Part shown: piece by piece, positions 1 through 9,755 of the stretch | Layout: every line of letters begins with the position of its first letter | Numbering within the stretch: the stretch's first letter is position 1 | Assembly (NCBI RefSeq): GCF_000327385.1 | Contig: NW_008709715.1 | Coordinates: forward strand, 1,662,752-1,726,751 | DNA length: 64,000 nucleotides | Direction of reading: 5' to 3' | Source: Lottia gigantea | Lineage: Eukaryota > Mollusca > Gastropoda > Lottiidae | Notes under the pieces: generated by a model | Databases searched by the model: none | Told to the model about the DNA's origin: nothing | Seen by the model: only the letters and a program-made list of their open reading frames with translations | Translations under genes and position numbers: made by a program

Positions 1-132
1 ATACACATATCCAGGACCAGACAAGGTAAGGTGTATCATTCTGTCAGTTATTTTGCAATGGGATGCAAAGGACATTGGCATTTAACAAATTTTAATTTAA
101 ATATAACAGATTCAAGTTTATTAAAAATTTAC

Positions 133-1030
133 CTATAGCGCTGGTGGTCTCCATGACGTAAACCATGTTGTTGCTGTGCCTCCTTTATCAAATGCAAAAC
201 TGGAAGTTAAAATAATATAACATCTCATATTATGTTGAGTACTGAGTCGAGCTCCACCCAAATAACTTCAAAAGAAACTTTTTTTTCCTGATAAGTGTTG
301 TTGAACAAGCTAAATTGGCCCCTTTCATTTGATCTTTAAGGGTTGATTTTGAAAAATTTTGATTTTTTCAATCTTAGACTGTGAAACAATACATCATTTC
401 CGTGTTTCCAATTCTACTAAAACTACCATATGCTTACTTACATTATTGGGTGAGAATGCATGATCGTATGGCCTCAGGCCATTCTATCTGGGCATACAAT
501 AACATAAATTTCATTACCATATGTTGCAAATTTTGTAGCAAGTTCCACTTTCTGAGACCATTATATAACAAAATGATCACAATTCAAGCGAATAGATATA
601 GGCCTACCAACATAATACACTGTGTAGGTCTAATTACCACAACTAAAAGTTATGCACCAAATGCTGAAGCCTACAGAGTAGGCTACAGTGTAAATTTATC
701 ATTATGCAAGAATTTGAATATATCTCAACCAAAGTGTATCAGCATGTAGAGCCAGACCCATTATCCAACTATGTTCAACTTGACTTCAATCTGTCTGATC
801 TCAGCAAATCAAAGCTGTCCAACTCAAAGCTGTTGAGATTCATACATTTATCATTATGCTAGACCACTCCATAACAGAAGTTAAAATGAGAGGTTTTCAA
901 TATCCACAGATAATATGCATAGTCTACCTTCTACTGAAAATGATTGCAAAATTGGAGTTTCGTTATCTGTTTGTTCGTCAATATTTTCCCCTTTCTCTGT
1001 CACGTTTTCTTCGTCGGCAGCCATTTTCAT
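133..1030 (-). CDS. SRP68: SRP68 homologue, first two coding exons (5' part only)
   Basis: Signal recognition particle subunit SRP68, which with SRP72 binds 7SL RNA in cytosolic SRP for ER targeting. Exon 1 is 1030-928 and reads MKMAADEEN..., an acidic N-terminus, ending at donor GTAGAC. Exon 2 is 199-133, preceded by acceptor CTTCCAG and followed by donor GTAAAT. Joined in phase 1, it reads SVEVLHLIKEAQQQHGLRHG then DHQRYR. This closely matches the conserved start of the SRP68 RNA-binding domain (human LEILQIIKESQQQHGLRHGD as I recall it). The intron is 200-927. The second ATG (1024) has a better Kozak context (A at -3, G at +4) and gives MAADEEN, so it is the likelier start. The gene continues beyond base 1; the next conserved block (GYCSRR...) is not in the window. 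The identification is strong; the remaining gene is unseen. Confidence 0.9.
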
Positions 1031-2300
1031 TGACACGGATGTGATGAAGTTAACCGGAAGTTGCTTTACACGCTAAAATAGGTTTGTCTTATGATCGCAA
1101 TGTACAGCCATACGAATTAATGAAAAATAAAGTTATACATCTCAAACGGACGTAAACGTTATGTGAAACTTATAAATGCAATTATCAATGAAGTTTCTGT
1201 TCTATTTCTTATAGTTAAAAGGGGAATTGTCTTCAATCATAATTATGAAAAATCATTATAAAATCCTCATTCCCCTGAACGTGAAATATACAGTTCAGAT
1301 TTCGATACGTTTATGATCAGAAATACAATATAACCTTTTATGGGAGTTCTATCAATTTAAATGCCTGATTGGCTTGCTTAGAATTTATCGCAAAATTGTT
1401 TGAGGTCGTTTCCTGTCGTATTTCTGCTCGGTTCTTGGTCGTTGCCCGTTTTCGTTGGTCGTTTCCTGGTCGTTTCTGGTTGTTTCTTGTTTTAGTAAGA
1501 CGTGTGTGGGACACAGGATCAGTCATTCAGTGTCTTGATGTCATTAATTAAAATTAGAAAAAAATGTTGTTCCATTTTCATTTTTATAAGCTTTTATTAT
1601 CATAGCCACAAACACTGAAATTTGGTCTAATTTAAATATGACTGATAAAATTTTATATAGACCTGGTTTTCTGTCTCTACACCAGCTGACAACCTTCAAA
1701 TTAGCTGTCAGAGGACTTGAATAGAGTCAGATGTCTCGGTCTAATTATAACCCAATGTTTAGATAGTATTATAATAATTATAATTTTTACTTCGATAGAA
1801 AATTTCTTTGAATGATTTTGTCTCTTAAATGAATTCATTTAATCTTATTAAAGAATGAATTTAGACTTTGTGCCATGTATTTATTTTCATTTTCATAATC
1901 CATTCTCGTCTCTATTGCATATTGGCTGAGAAACTTGTATTCTCAAATTTTGAAGTACTCTGAATGAATTTGGATGACACTTGGAACGCAGTCCCAATAA
2001 GAGATCATAACCGACTCAAAATTGTATTTTCAAATCGCTATTTATAGTGCTTTATAATATATATAGCTTTAGCTCTATTATTGAATGACATCATAATGAT
2101 ATCATTCTGATAACAATAACATTATTAACTCACAAAATGCAGATATGGAAAGGATTTAATTTATTCTTAGCTTGTGAAAGTAGAAGTAGAATTCTTCGAA
2201 GGTTCATATATATTGATATAAGCCCAGTTTTTAGCCGTTAATATTGTTTAGTGCCAAAACTATTAATAAGGTTTTCGTAAACTTCAGATATATGTTTTTC
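1031..2300. other. SRP68 upstream region, no gene recognised
   Basis: AT-rich sequence upstream of SRP68; its promoter should lie near 1031-1300, but I see no convincing TATA or initiator. At 1400-1500 a short GGTCGTTTC-type motif is repeated, creating small overlapping open frames on both strands with no protein character. At 1685-2240 there is a diverged relative of the duplicated block at 3.2-4.6 kb (shared stretches such as GCAGATATGGAAA and GTAGAAGTAGAATTCTTCGA). Confidence 0.5.
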
Positions 2301-2660
2301 TGTCTAGAACCTACTGCACGGATATGCAAAATAAACGCATAATAAATTTTAAATTTTATTGTAGAGAAATATGACTTCTATGTTTTCTTAAGGTTTCAAA
2401 TAAACATATCGAATCTATGAGGCCCAACACAAAACTTTCATTAACACAACTTTACAGGGGTGCTTTAGAATTAAGCCTAAGCAATGTACGCTTTGATGAC
2501 ACTATAAATAGTTTACATTGCTTAGGCTTAATTCTAAAGCTTTTTAAAAGCTCGTTATATTTTGTTGAAATCTTTAGAAAACGCAGGAGACATATTTCTC
2601 TACAATCAGGCGATTATTTTACACAAATCCGTACAGTAGTTTTCTTACAGCTTGCAAAAA
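2300..2660. repeat. Long imperfect foldback repeat
   Basis: The left part (from about 2315: CTGCACGGATATGCAAAATA, then TTGTAGAGAAATATGACTTC) reappears inverted on the right (about 2640 back to 2575), with the perfect hairpin 2462-2540 at its core. A related, non-palindromic stretch occurs at 35.88-36.10 kb (shared AAATCCGTACAG and TTTCGACCTACAA), so this is a dispersed repeat family and not a unique locus. Confidence 0.6.
2462..2540. repeat. Perfect 27-bp-arm hairpin
   Basis: Arms 2462-2488 and 2514-2540 are exact reverse complements (27 bp) around a 25-nt loop. The left arm begins GCTTTAGAATTAAGCC. Total 79 nt, the size of a pre-miRNA, but full-length perfect pairing and repeat context fit a foldback or small hpRNA better than a typical conserved miRNA. 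Confidence 0.8.
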
Positions 2661-3215
2661 GCATAGCGAACATTGTAATATTTTACGTAAAGTTTTGGCG
2701 TTAAAAAATTAAAGTTATGCGATACATTTCTATAGATTTTGGTTTATAGTTTTTACAAATTAGAGTAACAAAAATTTCGACCTACAATCAAAGCAGAATG
2801 TCCCTTTAAATCATGTTGTTACTCAGAGTTTCACGCTATGCGATCTTCCGATAATTAAACTATTTTAAGCCCCACTATTTAGAATTCAGAACATAACCAT
2901 GCAGACCCTGTAACATGTTAAATTCATCTAAAACACTTTATAGTTCACTCACTTATTCAGGCTCATAGATAACTTAATGTTCATGAACTCTATCATCAAA
3001 CGACCTACCGCAAAAGTTACGCTTATCGCACTGCAACATACCACGGTAATAGATGGCGATGATTATTTACCGGAATTATGTCAATGTTGTCACGCGATCA
3101 CGTAATTCTGGTAATTTAAATATCAGAAGCTCGTCGTTCAAGACTACGAGTATTTGTAAACATAGGCAATTAAAACAAAAACTTCGAAATTCAAACTGAT
3201 GATAAAATGTATAAT

Positions 3216-4590
3216 TGGTGAGCCAATAGAAATGCATAAGTAAGTGATAGGTTTATCCCCAAAGACTTTAAATTTATGGACTACATTTAGATCGCAACGT
3301 AACTATGACTTGACAATTCACCGGAAGTAAAGAGTCTCGCCAACCTCGTCTCATTACTGAGTCAGATTCTTTACGGAAACTGCCGAGGATTGCCGAATGG
3401 CCCTTTCATAAAAACCTACAATATTAAGATATCTATGATAAAAACATAGGCTAACATGTGCATGCTCAAGTTGGTATGTCAAGGTATACAAAACAAGGAC
3501 TGATGTGCAAGAAAATGAATTAATGTTAATGATCTATCACCGACAACTGTCAAAATGGCTATCAGAGACTGGAGTAGAGGCAGATGTTTCGGACTAATAG
3601 GCCTACTGCTTATATCTGATAACGTGAATGTTATTGACCCACAAAAAGCAGATATGGAAAAGATCTATATTTATTCTTAGCTTTTGAAAGTAGAAGTAGA
3701 ATTCTTCGAAGCTTCGTATAATATCCTGTAGGCTATGTGTCTAGTTTGAAGCGTCATTTGCCTTGAAGACTGGGATAGATGAACACCTTTATGTAAGTGA
3801 AATTATTTTAAATATTTGATATATCGGGTGTCTCAAAAAAAAAATGTCCCAAAGTTTTTGAAAAAGATCAGTTTACCAACAGCTGAGATATTACCCGTCA
3901 AACTTTGGAATTTTGGACACCCGATATTCTTTGATCCTTACATATATTATTGGTTACATTAAGCATTTCTTTCAGCTAAGATATCAACAGGGGGAACTAC
4001 ATAATATGTATAGAAATGCACAAGAAAGTGAAAGGTTTTCTCCCAAGGCTCCAAATTCATTGACTTCATTTATACCGCAAAATTACTATCACTTGTCAAA
4101 TAAGCTTTAAAAACCGGAAGTAAAGAGTTTCGCCCAAGATGACAGAACGAAAATCTCATTCATCGCGAGTCAGATTCAGCTTTACGGAAAATCCAGAGGA
4201 TTGCCGAATGGCCGAATCATAAAAACATAACATGCGCATGCTCAAGTTAAGATATGTCAAGGTATACTAAAAAAAGGATTGACGTATATGAACACGAATT
4301 ATTGTCAATGTCAATTAAAATATGTCACCGACAACTGTCAAAATAGCATTCAGAGACTGGAATAGAGGCAGATGTTTCGGACTTATAGGTCTACTGTTTA
4401 TATCTGATAACCTGAATGTTATTGGCCCACAAAAGCGGATATGGAAAAGATCTATATTTATTCTTAGCTTTTGAAAGTAGAAGTGGAATTCTTCGAAGCT
4501 TCCTGTAGGCTATGTGTCTAGTTTGAAGCGTCATTTGCTTTGAAGAATTTGATAGATGAACACCTTTATGTAAGTGAAATTATTTTCTTT
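3216..4590. repeat. Direct tandem duplication, offset about 788 bp
   Basis: Unit 1 (about 3216-3810) and unit 2 (about 4003-4590) align along their length. Shared landmarks include AGAAATGCA(T/C)AAG, CACCGGAAGTAAAGAGT versus ACCGGAAGTAAAGAGT, GGATTGCCGAATGGCC, CATGCTCAAGTT, ACCGACAACTGTCAAAAT, and GTGTCTAGTTTGAAGCGTCA. They differ by scattered substitutions and small indels. A third, more diverged relative lies at 1685-2240. No coding potential is seen. Confidence 0.75.
3821..3927. mobile_element. Small MITE with 12-bp terminal inverted repeats
   Basis: ATATCGGGTGTC at 3821-3832 is mirrored exactly by GACACCCGATAT at 3916-3927. The interior has an A-run and AATGTCCCAAAG matched by CTTTGGAATTTTGG, so it is weakly self-complementary. 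It has no coding capacity. It lies between the two duplicated units, so it may post-date the duplication. Confidence 0.6.
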
Positions 4591-5289
4591 CATCCTTAGA
4601 TGAAGGCCTATTGGTAAATTTAGTAATGGGACTTCCCGGAAACTAAGTGACTATATAACTCTTCTTTTAGCATAGATATCAACAAGGAGAGCTACAAATA
4701 TATAATATTGGAATTTATGGATAATGATATTTGTTTATTATTTGTGCAGGAGGATATCACTGGATTGACTTTCAGTTACATTTTGTGATAACGTAGTAAA
4801 CTTACCAGCATATTTCAAAGATTATCTATTGAGTGTTAGGCTACATGGGGTATAGATTTTTACTTAAAGAATATATAGAAATAAACAGTAACATAACTCG
4901 TATTGTATTATCAATATTACTTCAACAAGGAAGTTAAAACTATGTACAGTATATGTAATACCATACAGGATAGTAGACCTACCACAAGATGCTAGCCTAT
5001 ACCACAGATTTCATAGAAATAACGCGTGGACGCATAAGAAACTACGCAGGGTTCTTACATAGAAATAACACTGACATAGTTCACTATCATTTTGAATCAA
5101 TTCATCGACTTAAAAAGTCCTATTTTTAAAAAGCCTATTAATATTTCAACTAATATTTCACTTTTTAAAGATTGTCAAGAGGTTTTCTGGCCTTTTTTTG
5201 TGTATCGGGGACATCGTTGAATTCTATTTGGGACATTCCAATTCTTCGTCCAATGCTTATGGTTCCTGCAATTCCAGCGTATATTGGAG
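4591..5289. other. Gene-free AT-rich stretch with a dispersed repeat
   Basis: No gene recognised. About 5170-5265 is a reverse-complement relative of about 33017-33090: both contain the GAATGTCCCAAATAGAA motif and AAAACCTCTT on the same strand of the repeat. Confidence 0.4.
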
Positions 5290-5545
5290 TCACTAATGTC
5301 CGTTTTGACGAAAATTGATATGAGTGTTTGTAGTCACCCATTGATGAAAATCAGACAAATCGAAGAAAATATTTAGTATGAGTTATTGCCATTTTTCTTG
5401 AAATGCTAGTAAACACTCTAGAAAACACAGTTCTTGACGGATTTTTGTGAAACTTGGTGTGAGTGTTTTTAATCACCCAAGGAAGAACCCTAATGAAAAT
5501 CAGAAAAATCGGAAAATATGTATTGTCAGCCCTTGTTTTTGAAAA
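5290..5545 (+). mobile_element. Fragment of pearl/Helentron-like repeat, family A (internal units)
   Basis: Carries two partial internal units of family A (AACTTGGTGTGAGTGTTTTT, AATCACCCAAGG, AGTATGAGTTATTGCC, AAACACTCTAGAA). Neither element end is present, so this is a decayed fragment. Confidence 0.6.
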
Positions 5546-5689
5546 TACGTTCATATGATATAATAAAAATAATAAACTCTTTATTTAACATGGGTCAAAC
5601 ATTCAGTCCTTGGGAACAAAATAATAAATTATATGAAAAATGAATTGAAAATAAACACAATATTTCGATGTACAATTTGTTTAAACATA

Positions 5690-7453
5690 CACAAGAAGTA
5701 TTTACAAAGTCAAACAAGGCCTAGACTTTACAAAGTCATATTTCAACATTACACAATTACAAAATAAACCTTCCTAAAATCAAACTTTATTTCACATCAG
5801 ACACCATTCAAACTATCCTTTACGAAAATGAATTCTTAACTTTGCATTATTGACATTATCAACTATGTCTTCTTGACTTTGCATTCGTGAAAGATGTAAG
5901 TTCAACCACTGTATTCTTGAGAGTTGTAAAGTCAACTTCTGCATACTTGAACGTTTACCATATAAGGTAACGTGACCTACTTCATTTACATATCCGGAAA
6001 TTCACAGAAAGTAACGGAAATATAAATCAATAATTGCACCTTATCAAAGTAATTTAACTCTAAATAAGCGTTCAAATGCGGCATTGGTCAATTGACACTT
6101 CGTCATTACTTCAGTGGCCGGCCAATTTTTGTGGCCGATGGATACACTGATTTTTGGATTGATTGTAATTGTTGTAATTGAATCAAAAAACATAAAATTT
6201 CTTATTCAAATAAAACCTTAAAAAAGTCGTGTAATGAATAGAATCGTCTTTGACTGGCCAGTCCGCCAAATTGGATATTCGTCACTGGCCATATTTTAGC
6301 GATTATAGGATAAAAAGCATTTCTCCCCATTGTACACCTTAATATGTTAGATTGGCATCTCAGGACCTCAATGGCACCAACAATTGCATTCATAATTCAA
6401 ATTGGCCATTTTTCAATATCCATATTGGATATCCGTCACTGGTCAAAGAAATGTTGAGAACTATGTAATGATTCTATTCATTACACGACTTTTTACAGGT
6501 TTTATAAGAAACGAATTACAAATTTTTGGTTTTTTGATTTAATTACAACAATTACAATCAATCCAAAAAATTAGTGTATCCATCGGTTACAAAAATTGGC
6601 CGGCAACTGAAGTAATGACGAAGTGTCAATTGACCAATGCCGCATTTGAACATCCGGTTTTGAAGCTTATTTAGTGTTAAATCCCTTTGACAAGGAGCAG
6701 TTATTGATTTATATTTCCGTTAGTTTCCGTGAATTTCCGGATTATGTAAATGAAGTAGGTCACGTTACCTTATATGGTTAACGTTCAAGAATGCAGAAAT
6801 GAAATGAAATGAATGGAGTTTTACGTCCTACTTTTCTGCACCATGTGGGCTAATGAAGACGGGCAACGCCATGCAGGGTGCGATGAGGGAAATTTTGCCA
6901 GGACAGCGGCATTAGCCTGCTCTTTTTCGATTTCCAACTGTCGAGAAATCTTTAAAGTGCACAGCCTGTAGCACACGGGGCCTCGGTTTGTTGTCCCATC
7001 CGAACGACTAGACGCTTTTTCCATGTCAGCCCCTCGTACCTGCATCACTGACAGGGGGAAACCGGGTTAAAAAATTCGAAGGTATTATCTCGACCTATGC
7101 CGGGATTGAACCCTGGACCTTCAGGTTAGAGAGCAAGCAAGAATGCAGAAGTTGACTTTACAACTCTCAAGAATACAGTGGTCGAACTTACATCTTTCAC
7201 GAATGCAAAGTCAAGAAGACATAGTTGATAATGTCAATAATGCAAAGTTAAGAATTCATTTTCGTAAAGGAAAGTTTGAATGGTGTCTGATGTAAAATAA
7301 AGTTTGAAAAGTAAACTATCAATATCTCTACTTTGTAATAAGTACAGTGACTTTTTGATTTTAGGAAGGTTTATTTTGTAATTGTGTAATGTTGAAATAC
7401 GTCTTTGTAAAGTCGAGGCCTTGTTTTCAAGTTTGACTTTGTGAATACTTTTG
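5690..7453. repeat. Large near-palindrome (foldback) of ~1.76 kb
   Basis: The left arm (about 5690-6246) returns inverted as the right arm (about 6465-7453). Paired landmarks: ATTACACAATTACAAAATAA versus TTATTTTGTAATTGTGTAAT; AATTCTTAACTTTGCATTAT versus ATAATGCAAAGTTAAGAATT; GGCATTGGTCAATTGACACT versus AGTGTCAATTGACCAATGCC; GTAATGAATAGAATC versus GATTCTATTCATTAC. The central ~220 bp also repeats GGATAT(T/C)CGTCACTGG. The right arm is longer because a SINE was inserted into it. No transposase frame is seen; this looks like a non-autonomous foldback element. Confidence 0.8.
6799..7138 (-). mobile_element. tRNA-derived SINE with 12-bp target-site duplication
   Basis: A 340-bp insertion flanked by AAGAATGCAGAA at 6787-6798 and 7139-7150. 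Read on the minus strand it begins near a tRNA anticodon arm and carries a box B (GGTTCAATCCC, 7112-7102). It ends with AGTAGGACGTAAAACTCCAT and a simple (ATTTC)n-like tail. The box A side appears 5'-truncated. It interrupts the right arm of the palindrome, so it is younger than that element. A related tail occurs at 56.34-56.41 kb. Confidence 0.75.
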
Positions 7454-7589
7454 TCAACGATCCCCTTCTATACTGGTTATGTTGCTGCGATCAAGTACAT
7501 GTTCACAAAAAGATGTACAGGCTATCACAATTTAAATAAAATGTTACACAATACTATAAATGTACAGTTTGTTAGAAAATACATATTAC

Positions 7590-7790
7590 AATGGGTCGAA
7601 TTTGGCTTGTATAGGCCTGATAGAGACTACATTGTTTTTCGATCTTGATGAAACTTGGTATGAGATCTCAGTAAAGCTTGAAATCAGTAACAATCGGATG
7701 ATTGGTCCACATAATAAAACACTACAGCCTTTATCATTTCTGACAGCTGATAGTCGGCGTAAGATACCTTGCCTGGCAAGCTATCTTTGA
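7590..7790 (+). mobile_element. Pearl/Helentron-like repeat, family B, 3' end
   Basis: Contains one family B unit (GATAGAGACTACA, CGATCTTGATGAAACTTGGT, AATCGGATGA). It then has the common terminus TGACAGCTGATAGTCGGCGT and CTTGCCTGGCAAGCTATCTT. The 5' part is missing. Confidence 0.65.
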
Positions 7791-7820
7791 TAATGGAGCA
7801 ACTTGAAATTCCAAAATAAT

Positions 7821-8779
7821 TTTTATACGCCCACATGAAATGGGGGAGGGCGTATATTGCCGTCACCCATGTCCGTCCGTCGATCCGTTCTTAATTGCTT
7901 GTTAACACTCTACAAGACACAATTAAGGACGGATTTTGACAAAACTTGGTAAGAATCGAAAAATATTTAGTATTAGTTATTGCCCTTGTTCTTAAAAAGG
8001 CGTTTAATTTTTAGCTCGTAAACACTCTAGAAGGGACAATTCTTGGTGGATTTTAACGAAACTTGGCATGAGTGTTCGCAATCACCCAAGGGTGAACCCT
8101 ATTGAAAATCTGAAGAATCGAAAAATGTTTAGTATGAGTTATTGCCATTGTTCTTGAAAACGCGTTCAATTTTCAGCTCGTAAACACTCTAGAAGGCACA
8201 ATCCTTGATGGATTTTGACGAAACTTGGCATGAGTGTTTGTTATCAACCAAGGATAAACCCTATCGAAAATCAGAAAATTCGACAAATATTTAGTATGAG
8301 TTATTGCCTTTGTTCTTGAAAACGCGTTCAATTTTTAGCTCGTAAACACTCTAGAAGGTACAATTCTTGAAGGATTTTAATGAAACTTGGTGTGAATGTT
8401 CGTAGCCACCCAAGGATGAACCCTATTGAAAATCAGAAGAATCGAAAAATATTTAGTATGAGTTATTGCCCTTGTTCTTGAAAACGCTTTCAAATGTAGC
8501 TCTAAAAGACAAGATTGTTGCTGGATTTGACAATACTTGGTTTTATTACTCAGTCCGGGCTTAAGATTGAATATTTGCCTTCTAGAGTGTTCACGAGCTA
8601 AAAACACGTTTTCAAAAACAAGGGCAATAACTCATACTCAATATTATTCAGTATCGCCCTAAAGAGTTCAAAAGAAGTGTATCGCTGAAGGTTGAATATT
8701 TCATACTGTACTGCTAAATATTTTTATTCAAAATCAAAGCTGCCAGTGGGCGTATATTATCTTACCTTGCAAGCTATCT
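7821..8779 (+). mobile_element. Near-complete pearl/Helentron-like repeat, family A
   Basis: Starts TTTTTATACGCCCACATGAA, followed by the GGCGTATATTGCCGTCACCC and GTCCGTCC block. It then carries several internal units about 161 bp apart (AACACTCT at 8021, 8183, 8344) and ends CCAGTGGGCGTATATTAT ... CTTGCAAGCTATCTTT. The ATACGCCCAC start is mirrored by GTGGGCGTAT near the end, and the last ~20 bp can form a short hairpin. A 3' hairpin, subterminal inverted repeats and internal minisatellites are traits of Helentron-derived (HINE/pearl) elements. The family name is inference. Confidence 0.7.
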
Positions 8780-8939
8780 TTAGAATTTAAAACGGAGTAA
8801 ATGGTCAATATGTCTGAATCTTTTGATGTGTATATTTACATTTTGAGGGTCCAAGCGCACACTCGTTGGTGTACATAAGGACTAGTCTCAGCTACTGACA
8901 GACATTGATAATTATCATCTTATTTATTTTGATTTTTAG

Positions 8940-9755
8940 AAATTGGTTGTAATATGGCAGAAATGACAAATCATAATGTATTAGGAAACAGATTACCACC
9001 AGATCGCCACAATAGTTCACCCTTTATACCCACCACAATAGATTATCATGCTGACCTGCAATGGTTTACACAATCTATTCCGTTCAGAAAGATGGCGGAT
9101 TATGGTCTTGGTTGTGACCAATGCTACAAGATTAATAAGTCTTCTGGAAAACATCGATATATAGCACACACAACTACTTACTGCAAATGTAACATAATAG
9201 CTTTAAAGAACAAAGGCTCTTTGATATGGGATTTATCTATTCGATTATGTCCTGTAATTACGATGACAGAATCATACACACCATGCATGTTTGCTGTAAG
9301 GAATATGATTTGCCGTCGAGGAAATGAATGTACAAATCCACATAATCCCATTGAACAGAGTTGGTGGAACTTAGAGAAGGCAAACAAATTGAATATCAAA
9401 GCATTTAGAGAATATTTACAGTTTGAACGTCTTATAAAAATGTTTGGTGGAAGATTTGTCTTCATTTGTAAAGAGTGTTATCTTTCATTCAGAAAGGTGA
9501 CTATTGTTAATCAAGAAAGAATTTGTCCAAAGCATCAGACTTTAATGCGTAATAGGCTCTTGGTACATGCTGGTTCCACTGGTTTCACGCCTATTTTTCC
9601 CAGACCAACCAAAAACTTCAGATTGTGCAAGTATATGGACAGATGTAAAGATAATAGTCGTAACGCTTGTTTTTTTGGACATTCAGAAAAAGAGATTGCC
9701 ATTTGGTCCTTGGAAGGAAATCTTAATGATTATCAAATGCTGGTGAACTGGAGTC
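8940..9755 (+). CDS. HELZ2: HELZ2-like copy 1, exon 1: CCCH zinc-finger region
   Basis: Starts MAEMTNHN after acceptor GATTTTTAG and 14 nt of leader. It holds Cys/His clusters: a GLGCDQCY pair with a later YCKC; a CCCH finger from CMFAVRNMIC to TNPH (C-x8-C-x5-C-x3-H); a CKEC ... CPKH cluster; and CKYMDRC ... ACFFGH (C-x5-C-x7-C-x3-H). Such fingers precede the helicase in HELZ2 and bind RNA or partners. The sequence matches copy 2 up to base 9755 and then enters a Penelope-like element, so the last ~38 nt of the exon and its donor are absent. Translation stays open into the element until a stop just after 9974. Confidence 0.8.

Noticed and set aside
1338-1551. Overlapping short frames on both strands rich in Arg/Thr/Asn or Phe/Arg
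   Set aside because: They result from a repeated GGTCGTTTC-like word and have no homology or splice context.
7095-7138. tRNA gene suggested by a box B
   Set aside because: No matching acceptor stem or box A, and 12-bp target-site repeats frame a SINE.
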